Shown here: positions 16,099 through 25,270 of the stretch, piece by piece
Numbering within the stretch: position 1 is the stretch's first letter
How the letters are laid out: each line of letters opens with the position of its first letter
Source: Rhizobium sp. BK399
GTDB lineage: Bacteria; Pseudomonadota; Alphaproteobacteria; Rhizobiales; Rhizobiaceae
Direction of reading: 5' to 3'
Assembly: GCF_014194695.1 (NCBI RefSeq)
Contig: NZ_JACIAH010000010.1
Span: 1-64,000, forward strand
Length of the DNA stretch: 64,000 nt
Made by a program: the position numbers and the translations under genes
The notes under the pieces: model-generated
The model's input: the letters and a program-made list of their open reading frames with translations, nothing else
Database searches by the model: none
What the model was told of the DNA's origin: nothing

Positions 16099-17668
16099 GT
16101 TCCAACTCCGGCTTTATCGGCAAGCGCATCTCGAATATCGCGCCGCCTTCGGGGTGATTGGTTCCGTCGAGCTTTCCGCCACGGGCCTCCAAGGTACTGC
16201 GGCAGATAGACAGTCCCATGCCCATGCCGGTTGCCTTCGTCGTAAAGAACGGTGAAAACAGCTTGTCCTTCGCATCTTGGGTGATCCCGGGTCCGGAGTC
16301 ACGCAACGCGATGCACACGTGCTCGATGTCAGGTCGCTCAATCGCTATCTTGATAATCCGCTCTGGGCAGCCGGCCTCATCCATTGCCTGAACGGCGTTG
16401 GTGATCAGGTTAATCAGGACCTGCTGCAATTCGATCTTCACGGCAAGGACCGACGGAACGCCTGGCTTTTGATCGACAAGCACCGTCGTGCCGCTCCGCT
16501 GAAGCTCGTGCTCCATCAGAGCCATGGTCTCATCGACCAGGCTGCCGAGGTTGAGGGTTTCGAGCTTATTGCTCGCTGGAGAAAGCAGACCGCGCGTGTT
16601 TTGTATGATCTCGCTCGCCCGCTGGCTGTCGCGGATCATTCGCTCGGCCGAACGGCGTACGGCTACAAGATCTGGTGGATCTCGATCTAGCCACCGCAAG
16701 AGCGTCTGCGCGTTGACCACGATCGCACCGAGCGGCTGGTTGAGCTCGTGCGCAAGCGATGCGGACATCGCGCCAACCGTTGCTGCCTTCGATGCCTTCG
16801 TCAATTCCGCCTGCGCTTCCGCCAGGGCCTTCAAAGCCACTTCGCGCTGGGTTACGTCGACCATACTGACAACGACCCGGTTGAAGGCGGCCGGGTCTTC
16901 CGGGAAGCTGATGCTTAGTAATACGAGCTTCGTCTCTCCATTGTCGGCGAGTACTTCGACCTTGTCCTCGAACACCCGTTCACCGTCCATGATCGCCTGA
17001 AACACGTCAAGGAGCTTCTCCTGCCCCGGCAGGATGAACCGGCGGGGGCTTCTGACCGAGGCAGATCCCAGCATCTCGCGCGCTGCTTCGTTCGCCGCGA
17101 CCACTTTTATAAGACCCACACAATGATCGAGGACGGACGGGTTCGCGCGCGCATACGCCTTGATGTCGGTAACCCCCTGTGCCCGGACATCGATCAGATA
17201 GCCACGCAGCTTCGAGTAGTCTCGCTCCCACAACGCAACACGGGTGCGGTCGAAGATCGACCGATATCTTGCCTCGCTCTCCTTCAGCGCGGAATTGATG
17301 GAAAGTAGCGCGAGGCGAGCCGTCTCCGACTTTAGGAGAAGCATGGTCGTGACGCATAGCGCAGCGAGTGCGACGGCCAGGCGTACGGTAGACTGAAGGT
17401 CGGCATCTTTCCCATGTGTCACAACGTAGGAAACAAGGGTGAGGGCGGCACAAACGGCTGCGATGACGAGCAGCCCCACCCGGGTACTCGCTTGCACCGC
17501 AAGCAACATAACGACCACATAAAGCACCGCAACGGCGCCCTCGATATCGGTGTACGTATCGACGTAGAAGACGGCGGCCGCAAGCGCGATCGCAATCAAG
17601 GCGAAGACCAGGTTCTGACCCGATCCCTCCACATCGCGAACGCGGAATATCATTGACGGTACAGGCAT
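16091..17668 (-). CDS. Membrane-anchored PAS sensor histidine kinase
   Basis: The protein of about 525 residues has four N-terminal membrane helices (about residues 20-115), a PAS-like sensing region (about 130-280), and a kinase core with the phospho-acceptor histidine in SLAHELNQPLGAI (about H307). An ATP-binding N-box (LITNAVQAM) and DSGPGI follow. The H-box belongs to the FixL/DctB-like class. The ATG at 17668 is chosen; a TTG at 17692 would add eight residues. No haem-binding FixL pattern was seen, so an oxygen role should not be assumed. It is the partner of the overlapping response regulator. Confidence 0.92.
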   Translation of the reverse strand: MPVPSMIFRVRDVEGSGQNLVFALIAIALAAAVFYVDTYTDIEGAVAVLYVVVMLLAVQASTRVGLLVIAAVCAALTLVSYVVTHGKDADLQSTVRLAVALAALCVTTMLLLKSETARLALLSINSALKESEARYRSIFDRTRVALWERDYSKLRGYLIDVRAQGVTDIKAYARANPSVLDHCVGLIKVVAANEAAREMLGSASVRSPRRFILPGQEKLLDVFQAIMDGERVFEDKVEVLADNGETKLVLLSISFPEDPAAFNRVVVSMVDVTQREVALKALAEAQAELTKASKAATVGAMSASLAHELNQPLGAIVVNAQTLLRWLDRDPPDLVAVRRSAERMIRDSQRASEIIQNTRGLLSPASNKLETLNLGSLVDETMALMEHELQRSGTTVLVDQKPGVPSVLAVKIELQQVLINLITNAVQAMDEAGCPERIIKIAIERPDIEHVCIALRDSGPGITQDAKDKLFSPFFTTKATGMGMGLSICRSTLEARGGKLDGTNHPEGGAIFEMRLPIKPELEHA

Positions 17669-17720
17669 CCTTCCCCCAGTCTTTTCTGCCAAGACCTTAC
17701 CCGCTTTCTGGTCCCATCTA

Positions 17721-17734
17721 ACCTATACATAGGT
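17721..17734. promoter_or_regulatory. 14-bp palindrome upstream of the sensor kinase gene
   Basis: ACCTAT and ATAGGT form a perfect inverted repeat separated by two bases, between 29 and 67 bases upstream of the possible kinase starts. The size fits a dimeric LuxR-type response regulator, suggesting autoregulation. Function is inference. Confidence 0.5.
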
Positions 17735-18437
17735 GTAAACCGGACTGGTGGTTGTTCGATGTATCCGCGCCTTGCAGCGACGCCAGTTCTGGTCGTGCAT
17801 GATAGCATTTCTTTCAATCCAGTAGCTGCCTCTCGACAGGCTTTTCCGGTCAGGCAAATGATGCAGCAATGGCGTCTCGGCCGGTGCCTTGCAGGCAGAG
17901 TCCGGGTGCAAATTACTTTACTGCTTCTAAGGATTCCACCAGCCCCAGACCGGTGCTTCACTGCTCGTTTCGGTCGGCGGAGATTCTTGCTCGTAGAGGC
18001 AGGGGCGTCTCCACCAGCCACGTGGCCATCGCTGTGGAGCAGCTCGCAATCGCCACGTACCATAAAGACCGAACCGCCGGTCAAGCTGTCAAGTGGGAGC
18101 CACACAAAATTGTAGATCTCATGCATACCGGTGGCAAACACGAGTATGTCACCAAGCCGATATAGCCGCCTACCATCGTGGCACCGACCAGAAAGGCGAA
18201 GAACCTGACGTTCATTGCCTTGTGTTCGCTGGACTTTGCAAAGTTTGCAATGGACTCCTGGTGCATGACGAGATCCTAGCACCTTGCCCAGATCGGACCA
18301 CGTAAGTGTACGTGGATGAGCCAAAAGTTTGGGTCCATGGAAACAGTGGCCTGGCACCCACAAAGCCACTGCTCCAATGAAATGCGGCTCGAAATAGACG
18401 CGTCGCGGGCACAATTTTCCGGAAGTCGATCCGCTGG
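17735..18437. other. Gene-free region, one possible small membrane ORF
   Basis: No recognisable gene. A minus-strand frame at 18081-18266 (61 residues) contains a hydrophobic stretch, VRFFAFLVGATMVGGYIGLV, that could be one transmembrane helix. It has no family match I recognise and is too weak to call. Confidence 0.4.
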
Positions 18438-20735
18438 TTAGCCGTCGCTGGTCGCGGTGACCGTCACTGGAACGCCCTTATAAGACGGCGTGCCCGAGAT
18501 ACGGTCATAGTGGCTCAGAGAGACGACCGCGTTCATCTCGGGGTAGTAGCCGGCAACCGATCCTCTTGGGATATTGTATTCGACCGCCGTGAAGCCACGC
18601 ACGCGATGCGTGGCCTCGCCAGTTCCCACGAGGCCACGAATGTCGATCCGGTCGCCGTCCTTGAGGCCGCGGCCGGCCAGATCGTCCTTGTTCATGAAAA
18701 TCACATCGCGGCGGCCAAAGACGCCGCGATAACGATCATCGAGACCGTAGACAGTCGTGTTGTACTGGTCGTGGCTGCGGATCGTCGTGAGGACCAGAGC
18801 ATCGGGGTTCTTGATCAGCGGATCCTCATCGAGGCCCGGAGCAACAAGGAAATTTGCCTTGCCGGTTTTGGTGTTCCACCGACGGAAGGAGGCGGCGACA
18901 TCAAGGCGAAAACCGCCATGCACACGCACACGCTTGTTGAACTCGTGGAAGTCGGGGAACACCACTTCGATCTTCTCGCGGATACGGTCATAGTCCGCAA
19001 TCATGCCGTCCCAGTCGATGCCATAACGATTGCCAAGCGTCGCCTTCGCAATATTGGCGATGATTGCAGGCTCGGACTTCAGCGCTTCACTCGGAGGCTT
19101 CAAGAAACCGCGCGAGGCGTGAACCATGGACATGGAGTCTTCCACGGTGACAGCCTGTGGGCCCGAGGCTTGCGTGTCGAGGTCCGTACGTCCAAGACAT
19201 GGCAGGATCAGCGAAGTCTTGGCTGTTAGAAGATGCGACCGGTTCAGCTTGGTGGCGATGTGGACGGCTAGATCGAGCTTGCGCATGCCCTCGAAAGTGG
19301 CCTCCGGGTCGGACATCGCGACGGCAAGATTGCCGCCGAGGCAGAGAAGCGCCTTGGATTCACCCGCGATGATGGCCTCCACAGCCTCGATCGCATTGTG
19401 TCCCTTCTCCGCGGGCGGACGAAAGCCGAACGCTCGTTCCATGCCGTCGATGAGCGCTTTGTTGGGGCTTTCGGTGATCCCGACGGTGCGGTCGCCCTGA
19501 ACGTTTGAATGGCCGCGGATCGGAGCGATACCGGCGCCTTGCCGGCCGATATTGCCGCGTAGCATCAACAGGTTGGCGATCTGCTGTACGTTGCCGGTGC
19601 CATTGGCGTGCTGGGTGATGCCCATGCCGAAGCAGACAATCACGTTTTTTGCCTTCGCGTAAACCTCGGCCGCACTCTCGATGGCGTCCTTCGTCAGCCC
19701 GCTGATCGCGACGATCTGATCCCAGCTCGTGTTCTCAACATCCGCGCGCAGGGCATCGAAGCCGGCGGTATGTTCCTCGATGAACGTCCGATCAAGCACC
19801 CCGGAGCCGCCCGTCGCGATGTCGGCCACATCGCGTTCGAACAGGGCCTTCATCAGGCCCTTGAGCGCTGCCAGGTCTCCGCCAGTACGGACCTGGTGAT
19901 AGGCTGACGCGATCGGTGTCGATGAGAGGGTCATCATCTCGATCGGGTCTTGGGGCGCGGCAAAGCGTTCTAGCGCGCGCTCCTTCAGAGGATTGAAGAC
20001 GACGATTGGAACACGACGGCGCGAAGCCTCGTGCAGCGTCGTCATCATGCGCGGATGGTTTGTCCCGGGATTGTGGCCGAAGCTGAAGATCGCATCGGCG
20101 TAATCGAAATCCTGCAGGGTCACTGTGCCCTTGCCAACTCCGATCGACATCGGAAGCCCGACGCTCGTCGCCTCGTGGCACATATTGGAACAGTCTGGAA
20201 AGTTGTTGGTCCCGTAGGCGCGCACGAAGAGCTGGTAGAGAAATGCTGCTTCGTTGGAAGCACGACCCGATGTGTAGAATTCCGCTTGGTTTGGATTGTT
20301 TAGCTTGTTTAGTTCTGCGCCGATGAGTTTGAAGGCAGCCTCCCACTCGATCGGCTCGTAGCGATCGGTCTCGCTGTTGTAATGCAGCGGCGTTGTCAGC
20401 CGCCCCGCGTCTTCCAGCTCATGGTCGCTCCAGTTCCAAAAATCGGAAACGGTGTTTTTCTCGAAGAGTTCCGGTCCAGACCGTTTGGCTGTCGATTCCC
20501 AGGTTATCGCCTTGGCGCCGTTTTCGCAGAACTCGAATGACGACGTGTGTTTGGGATCCGGCCATGCGCAGCCAGGGCAATCGAAGCCTTCCGGTTGATT
20601 GGCCCTCAGTAGCGTCATGGTGCCTTGGGCCACAACCCGCTGGTGAGCCAGCGTTTTGGCGACAGCCTTGAGCGCGCCCCAGCCGCCGGCCGGTTGCTCG
20701 TATTGTTCGATACCTTCTGGACGCTGATCCTTCAT
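18438..20735 (-). CDS. FdhF/YdeP family molybdopterin oxidoreductase
   Basis: This 765-residue protein belongs to the YdeP branch of formate-dehydrogenase-alpha-like enzymes. It shows the N-terminal FDCPGCAWPDP motif (51-61), the molybdopterin-binding central domain with TSGRASNEAAFLYQLFVRAY and SFGHNPGTNHPRMM, and a C-terminal molydopterin-dinucleotide-binding domain (LTTIRSHDQYNTTVYG onward). The four-cysteine iron-sulfur site of true formate dehydrogenases is not present in normal form. Substrate is unknown for this branch; the E. coli homologue is linked to acid resistance. An AAGGAG site precedes the ATG. It stands alone, without electron-transfer subunits or FdhD. Confidence 0.92.
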   Translation of the reverse strand: MKDQRPEGIEQYEQPAGGWGALKAVAKTLAHQRVVAQGTMTLLRANQPEGFDCPGCAWPDPKHTSSFEFCENGAKAITWESTAKRSGPELFEKNTVSDFWNWSDHELEDAGRLTTPLHYNSETDRYEPIEWEAAFKLIGAELNKLNNPNQAEFYTSGRASNEAAFLYQLFVRAYGTNNFPDCSNMCHEATSVGLPMSIGVGKGTVTLQDFDYADAIFSFGHNPGTNHPRMMTTLHEASRRRVPIVVFNPLKERALERFAAPQDPIEMMTLSSTPIASAYHQVRTGGDLAALKGLMKALFERDVADIATGGSGVLDRTFIEEHTAGFDALRADVENTSWDQIVAISGLTKDAIESAAEVYAKAKNVIVCFGMGITQHANGTGNVQQIANLLMLRGNIGRQGAGIAPIRGHSNVQGDRTVGITESPNKALIDGMERAFGFRPPAEKGHNAIEAVEAIIAGESKALLCLGGNLAVAMSDPEATFEGMRKLDLAVHIATKLNRSHLLTAKTSLILPCLGRTDLDTQASGPQAVTVEDSMSMVHASRGFLKPPSEALKSEPAIIANIAKATLGNRYGIDWDGMIADYDRIREKIEVVFPDFHEFNKRVRVHGGFRLDVAASFRRWNTKTGKANFLVAPGLDEDPLIKNPDALVLTTIRSHDQYNTTVYGLDDRYRGVFGRRDVIFMNKDDLAGRGLKDGDRIDIRGLVGTGEATHRVRGFTAVEYNIPRGSVAGYYPEMNAVVSLSHYDRISGTPSYKGVPVTVTATSDG

Positions 20736-21008
20736 GTCGAATCTCCTTGAAATCCGGGGCTGCTTCGGCGCCGCAGGCGCATCAGTCGAGAGAGACTATC
20801 ACAGGTGTGCATCCGGCCCATTATACTGAGGAATAGGGCGTCGCGGACTGTTCCCGTAGGTGTTGGCCTTAAGCCAATCTCGCCCAGCGCCGGATATTGG
20901 TTCGGACGGTGCTTGATGAATAGGGCGGCCGCCGAATCATATGCTGGCACGTTCAATGGTGGCAGCGAACCATATCCGCTTCCGCTTATGAAGCCCGACA
21001 CGGCTTCA
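20736..21008. other. Leader region of the YdeP-like gene
   Basis: About 270 bases lie between the putative sRNA terminator and the oxidoreductase start codon. They hold the ribosome-binding site and presumably the promoter. No other gene is visible. Confidence 0.4.
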
Positions 21009-21047
21009 GAAAAAGAAGGCCGTCTCCGGGCGGATGGAGACGGCCTT
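21009..21047 (-). terminator. Intrinsic terminator of the putative small RNA
   Basis: The minus-strand stem AAGGCCGTCTCC/GGAGACGGCCTT (21016-21027 and 21036-21047) has an 8-base loop. It is followed directly on the minus strand by a C and a run of five T. This is the best intrinsic terminator in the window. Confidence 0.8.
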
Positions 21048-21145
21048 GGCGGATCTTGGGAGGATCCGCGGCTTCGGCGGAGGGGGAGGGAACACCGAAG
21101 CCGGTAGCTGGGAGGGCGCTACCCGCCTCATGAGGGGTGAGGCGA
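21009..21145 (-). ncRNA. Putative trans-acting small RNA with CU-rich (anti-Shine-Dalgarno) hairpin loops
   Basis: Read on the minus strand, four hairpins precede an intrinsic terminator. They are CGCCTCA/TGAGGCG with loop CCCCTCA (21124-21144), GGTAGC/GCTACC with loop GCCCTCCCA (21103-21123), CGGCTTCGG/CCGAAGCCG with a 17-base loop containing TTCCCTCCCCCTCC (21069-21103), and GCGGATC/GATCCGC with loop CTCCCAA (21049-21069). The terminator stem of 12 perfect pairs (21016-21047) is followed by CTTTTTCT. Every loop is C/U-rich and could pair with Shine-Dalgarno sequences. Rhizobial alpha-r14 RNAs and Rhodobacter CcsR RNAs share this architecture. The 5' end is not determined. Confidence 0.72.
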
Positions 21146-21401
21146 TGGAGTCGAAGGTAGACCCGTCCAGCCGATCACGTAACTAAACTTAGGTATTGGC
21201 TGGATTAGACCAGCAGTCGATTGGAGCTGCCACCGGCACTTTCATTCTCCACGCCGATGGGCCGATCAGAGAGAATGAAAGGTCTGATGGCGGCGCTGGC
21301 CGCATCGCTGACACCTTTAGCTGCACTCTGACGGATGAGGTCGATGCGCGAGCATCAAGGATGACATACGCCGCGATCTTGCAATCGAGATGCTGCTGAG
21401 C

Positions 21402-21566
21402 ACCGTCGAAGGCGACGGGCGAAATCGCAGCCCAGCTTGGCTATTCGGAGCCTAGCTCCTTCTTCCGGGCATTTCGCAAATCGACGTCGAAGAGCCCCGA
21501 AGCATCACCCAGCGAGAGCCACGGTAGTTCGGGAAGCCAAAAGCACCAGGGACCTTTGTATAAATG
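21402..21566 (+). pseudogene. AraC-family regulator C-terminal fragment
   Basis: A frame closed upstream by a TGA encodes GEIAAQLGYSEPSSFFRAFR, the second helix-turn-helix of an AraC-type regulator, which then drifts into an unrelated tail ending at 21566. The N-terminal part and the first helix-turn-helix are missing. It is a separate gene relic from the intact AraC gene that follows. Confidence 0.65.
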
Positions 21567-21815
21567 ATCCCGTTTATGGAGAAGCGAGCATGCTGTTTCG
21601 CAGTGCCATTTGGCTCTGGCTCCCTACTCCGCACTGAGCAAGCGCATCGGATTTCTCGCTCCATCAATGGGCGCGCCTATATGCCTACCCGACAATCTAT
21701 ACCGAGGCGTAGCGGTTCCATACCAACGTCTAGGGAAATACACTGGCCGTACAATTCATTGCTCGCATCCTGCGTCTCACTATGGGGCCAGCCGAACTCT
21801 CCAAGGAGATCATGG

Positions 21816-22388
21816 ATGCCTGGCGCTACGCCTCTTACCCGACCTACACCGTCTTCTCTTGACCTCTCCGATGTCAGCCACGAGACCTTGCGCGAGGTCT
21901 CGCGCTTGCTGTTCCATGCCACAAGTTACGTCGACCGGGACGAGGCCATCACCATCAACCTCGTCAAGGCAGCGTCGACCCTGCTGCGGCCTTTGAAAGC
22001 CAGCGGCGTCGAAAGCAAACAAGGCTCAACGCGGGGCCTCGCCCCTTGGCAGATCAACCGTTTGAAGAGCTTCGTTGATGAGCGGATATCCCGCCCAATC
22101 TCACTTGAGGACCTCGCGCGTCTAGTTCGGTTGAGTAAGAGCTACTTTGCCGCGGTGTTCAAGGTTAGCTTCGGTTTGACGCCCCACAACTACATCGTTT
22201 CGCGACGGGTCGAGCATGCCAAGCATAGGATGCTGACAAGCAACGCCTCCCTCTGCGAAATTGCATTGGATTGCGGCTTGGCCGATCAATCCCATCTTTC
22301 GCGAGCCTTCCGTCGCGCGACTGGAACCACGCCAAGCGCATGGCGGCGACATGCGGCAGCAGTTGATGTCCCGCGCTACAATAGCTGA
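21816..22388 (+). CDS. AraC family transcriptional regulator (short form)
   Basis: This 190-residue protein has the two AraC helix-turn-helices in its C-terminal 100 residues: ISLEDLARLVRLSKSYFAAV, then SLCEIALDCGLADQSHLSRA with the closing TGTTPSAWRR. The N-terminal 80 residues hold no recognisable cupin ligand domain, so it resembles short AraC proteins. The ATG at 21816 has AAGGAG eight bases upstream. The frame continues upstream to 21564 but with unlikely composition. The target is not obvious; the neighbouring degraded AraC fragment suggests rearrangement here. Confidence 0.85.
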   Translation: MPGATPLTRPTPSSLDLSDVSHETLREVSRLLFHATSYVDRDEAITINLVKAASTLLRPLKASGVESKQGSTRGLAPWQINRLKSFVDERISRPISLEDLARLVRLSKSYFAAVFKVSFGLTPHNYIVSRRVEHAKHRMLTSNASLCEIALDCGLADQSHLSRAFRRATGTTPSAWRRHAAAVDVPRYNS

Positions 22389-22928
22389 GGACCACCACGG
22401 CGATCTCGCGCAAGCTGGAGGATTAGATGCTCATGCCGACTCTTTGGCCGCTTCGCCATCGTTACTCCAAAGGGCGCTGTCGAGACGGTTCATGGCTAGC
22501 CGATGCTCGGCCATATTGGTCCGTTTACAGCGTGGCAGATAACGATCCGCGCGAAGGATAATCTCGATGTCGATCTGACTAGCGTGGATCGCCTCAGCAT
22601 GTTTTTGTTCACGGACGTCTGTTTGAAACCCATCCGAAACGATCGGAACAGGCTGCCTCGAGCAGCCCGCCTTCTGGGTCAGCATCTTGAGCGATGTGGC
22701 CGTCACTTGTTGCCATTCCAAGAATTGCCCGCGCGGAGACGGTCTTTCGAACCTTGATGTAACGCGCGCTTGAGCTTAGCATTGCCGTTTTGTTTTTACG
22801 CGTCACCAATCCCCGGACTTTGCAATGCGGCACTTTCTGGCAGCAAACAAAAGTACTCCACCCTCATGTAGGCCCCGTCTGCGCTGCCGGCAACATATGC
22901 AATTTGGGCCAACAGAACTATCCGACGA
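22389..22928. other. Gene-free region between convergent genes
   Basis: Neither strand has a convincing gene. A minus-strand frame at 22431-22721 (96 residues) is open but has no recognisable features. No clear terminator was found between the AraC gene and the convergent alpha/beta hydrolase gene. Confidence 0.4.
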
Positions 22929-23750
22929 TCAAGCTCCAGAATTTATGAAGCTGATCAGAAGATCTCCCGTTTCGGATCCCGCTACTCCCAGGTCGCGAAC
23001 AGAGTTCATATGGTTGCGACCCGTTATCTTGTTACGCGTTGCCGAAAGGCCTTGGGCTGCAACGTGGTTGATGAAAGCATCCGATTGGTCATGAAAGGGA
23101 CGTGTTTCGTCCTGGCCGACAGCCACTAAAACTCGGCAATCTGCTCGATGCCGTCGAAAAAGTGGTGTGAAGCGAGACACCTCGTCCTCGGTCAGCGCTA
23201 TCTCTCTCTGCAAGAAGGATTGTTGGAGCGGTGCAAGATCATAAAGGCCGCCGAGCAGGAAAGCGCCCTGAACTCTGGATGCTTTTTCGCTCTCCTCGAA
23301 CGTGAACGTCGCGAGATGCGCTCCCGCAGAGTGTCCGCTCACAGAAAGACGCAAGGGATCGCCGCCATAACTTGCAATATGCTGGACGACCCATTCCTTG
23401 GCGCGGACGACTTGGTCGACAAGAACCTCCATGCGCTGCCCCGGCATGAGGGAATAATCAACAATCACGGCGATAGCACCCGCCAAAGTGATGGTGTTGG
23501 CGATGCAAGAGTAATCCCGCTTGGAGAACATCCGCCAGTACCCGCCGTGGACAAACAGGTGGACAGGAAGGTTCTGACGGGGACCCGCAGGAAAGAACAT
23601 GTCCACCGTCTCATCTGGTCCGTCGCCATATGCGACGTCCAGTATCATTGGCAAGGTTTCGCGCGTCCTCGCACTCGCCGCGACGATCTCACCAACAATG
23701 GCATCGAAATCCGCGACATGGTCGCGGATCCGGAATGGGTCGGTTTCCAT
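22929..23750 (-). CDS. Alpha/beta hydrolase (kynurenine formamidase/carboxylesterase-like)
   Basis: This 273-residue hydrolase has the oxyanion-hole motif HGGYW (68-72), the nucleophile S141 in GHSAGAH, an acidic residue in VAVGQDE and a late histidine in GRNHMNS. The HGGYW plus GHSAGAH combination is typical of the esterase group that includes arylformamidases. The ATG at 23750 has GGAG upstream. It is the last gene of a four-gene minus-strand unit with three dehydrogenases and starts 15 bp after the aldehyde dehydrogenase gene. The substrate could be an ester, lactone or formamide and is not fixed by sequence. Confidence 0.88.
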   Translation of the reverse strand: METDPFRIRDHVADFDAIVGEIVAASARTRETLPMILDVAYGDGPDETVDMFFPAGPRQNLPVHLFVHGGYWRMFSKRDYSCIANTITLAGAIAVIVDYSLMPGQRMEVLVDQVVRAKEWVVQHIASYGGDPLRLSVSGHSAGAHLATFTFEESEKASRVQGAFLLGGLYDLAPLQQSFLQREIALTEDEVSRFTPLFRRHRADCRVLVAVGQDETRPFHDQSDAFINHVAAQGLSATRNKITGRNHMNSVRDLGVAGSETGDLLISFINSGA

Positions 23751-23765
23751 AAGAGCAACTCCGCT

Positions 23766-25253
23766 TCAGAAACTCGTAGCGATATATTTGGCTTCCATGA
23801 ACTCGGCAATGCCATGGTGCTGTCCGCCCTCGCGCCCCAACCCGCTCTGCTTTACGCCGCCAAACGGCGCTGCCGGATCGGAGACCAAACCTCGATTGAG
23901 GGCGATCATACCTGCTTCGATGGCGGAAGAAACGCGTAGGCCGCGTGCAAGGTCACGGGTGTACACATAGGCTGCAAGACCATATTCCGTATCGTTGGCA
24001 CACGCTATGGCTTCTTCCTCGTCATGGAAACGGTAGAGCGGTGCAACGGGACCGAAAATCTCCTCTGACATCATCTCCGAGTTTACCGGGACGTCGGCAA
24101 GGACAGTCGGCGGGTAGAAGAAACCAGACCCGGACGGCGCCTCACCGCCGCATAGAACGCGCGCGCCCTTGCCTTTTGAATCGTCAACCAGGCGGCTGAT
24201 TTTTTCGACCGCCTTGCGAGTGATCATCGGGCCGCAGTCGGTCTCGGCGTTGATGCCCGGACCGACCTTTAAGGCGGCCATACGCTTGGCCAATCCTTCG
24301 GCAAATGCGTCGTATATGCCGGATTGCACGTAGAAGCGGTTTGCTGCCGTACATGCCTCGCCCGCATTGCGCATCTTGGCGATCATTGCCCCGTCGAGCG
24401 CGGCACCGAGATCGGCATCATCGAAGACTACGAAGGGCGCATTGCCGCCGAGTTCCATTGAGCACGAGATGACATGCTTCGCTGCCGCTGCAAGCAGTTG
24501 TTTACCAACGCCTGTCGATCCCGTGAAGGAAAGCTTCCGTACACGCGGATCTGCCAAAACATGTGCCGTCACAGGCCCGGGATTGGTGGTTGTCAGAACG
24601 TTGACGACGCCCTTCGGCACGCCAGCCTCTTCGTAGATTGCCGCAAGTGCGTAGGCCGTGAGTGGCGTTTCGCTGGCAGGCTTGAGGATGACCGTACACC
24701 CTGCCGCAAGGGCAGGGGCGATCTTGCGGGTTGCCATCGCTGCGGGGAAGTTCCAAGGCGTGATCATCAGGCAGATCCCGATGGGCTGATAATCCACGAT
24801 GATGCGGTTCGTGCCTGATGGGGCGATGCCGAACTCTCCTGTGATGCGTACTGCCTCTTCGGCGTTCCAGCGGAAGAACTCGGCAGCGTAGGCGACTTCG
24901 CCGCGCGCGTCACGCAACGCCTTACCGTTCTCCAACGAGATCAAGGTCGCCAGCATCTCCGAGCGTTCGACCATCAGTTCGAAGCAGCGACGCAAAATCT
25001 CGGATCGCTTGCGGGGCGGAGTGGCACGCCATGCACGCGCGGACGCCGCTGCGGCATCGACGCATGCCTGGGCATCTTCGATTGTCGCATCAGGCACAGC
25101 TGCGAGAATGACACCAGTCGACGGATCGACGACGTCGATTTGCCGACCGGACTGCGACGGCCGCCATGACCCGTCGATATATAGCCCGCGTGCAGCGGCG
25201 TCGATGTCCGGCGTTTCGCACTCGGTTGCATGGATCTGCTGGGCAATGGTCAT
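23766..25253 (-). CDS. NAD(P)-dependent aldehyde dehydrogenase (succinate-semialdehyde dehydrogenase type)
   Basis: This 495-residue aldehyde dehydrogenase has the glycine motif SFTGSTGVGK, the general base E267 (MELGGNAP) and the nucleophile C301 (NAGEACTAANRF). The AANRF context and overall pattern match GabD-like succinate-semialdehyde dehydrogenases. I chose the ATG at 25253, preceded by GAGGGAAA; the frame continues upstream into the alcohol dehydrogenase gene. Paired with the alcohol dehydrogenase encoded 17 bp upstream, it would complete oxidation of an alcohol to an acid via the aldehyde. Confidence 0.92.
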   Translation of the reverse strand: MTIAQQIHATECETPDIDAAARGLYIDGSWRPSQSGRQIDVVDPSTGVILAAVPDATIEDAQACVDAAAASARAWRATPPRKRSEILRRCFELMVERSEMLATLISLENGKALRDARGEVAYAAEFFRWNAEEAVRITGEFGIAPSGTNRIIVDYQPIGICLMITPWNFPAAMATRKIAPALAAGCTVILKPASETPLTAYALAAIYEEAGVPKGVVNVLTTTNPGPVTAHVLADPRVRKLSFTGSTGVGKQLLAAAAKHVISCSMELGGNAPFVVFDDADLGAALDGAMIAKMRNAGEACTAANRFYVQSGIYDAFAEGLAKRMAALKVGPGINAETDCGPMITRKAVEKISRLVDDSKGKGARVLCGGEAPSGSGFFYPPTVLADVPVNSEMMSEEIFGPVAPLYRFHDEEEAIACANDTEYGLAAYVYTRDLARGLRVSSAIEAGMIALNRGLVSDPAAPFGGVKQSGLGREGGQHHGIAEFMEAKYIATSF

Positions 25254-25270
25254 GAGTTTTCCCTCGATGT

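Noticed and set aside
22431..22721. Minus-strand frame of 96 residues
   Set aside because: No recognised pattern or ribosome-binding site; could be real, but evidence is too thin to call.
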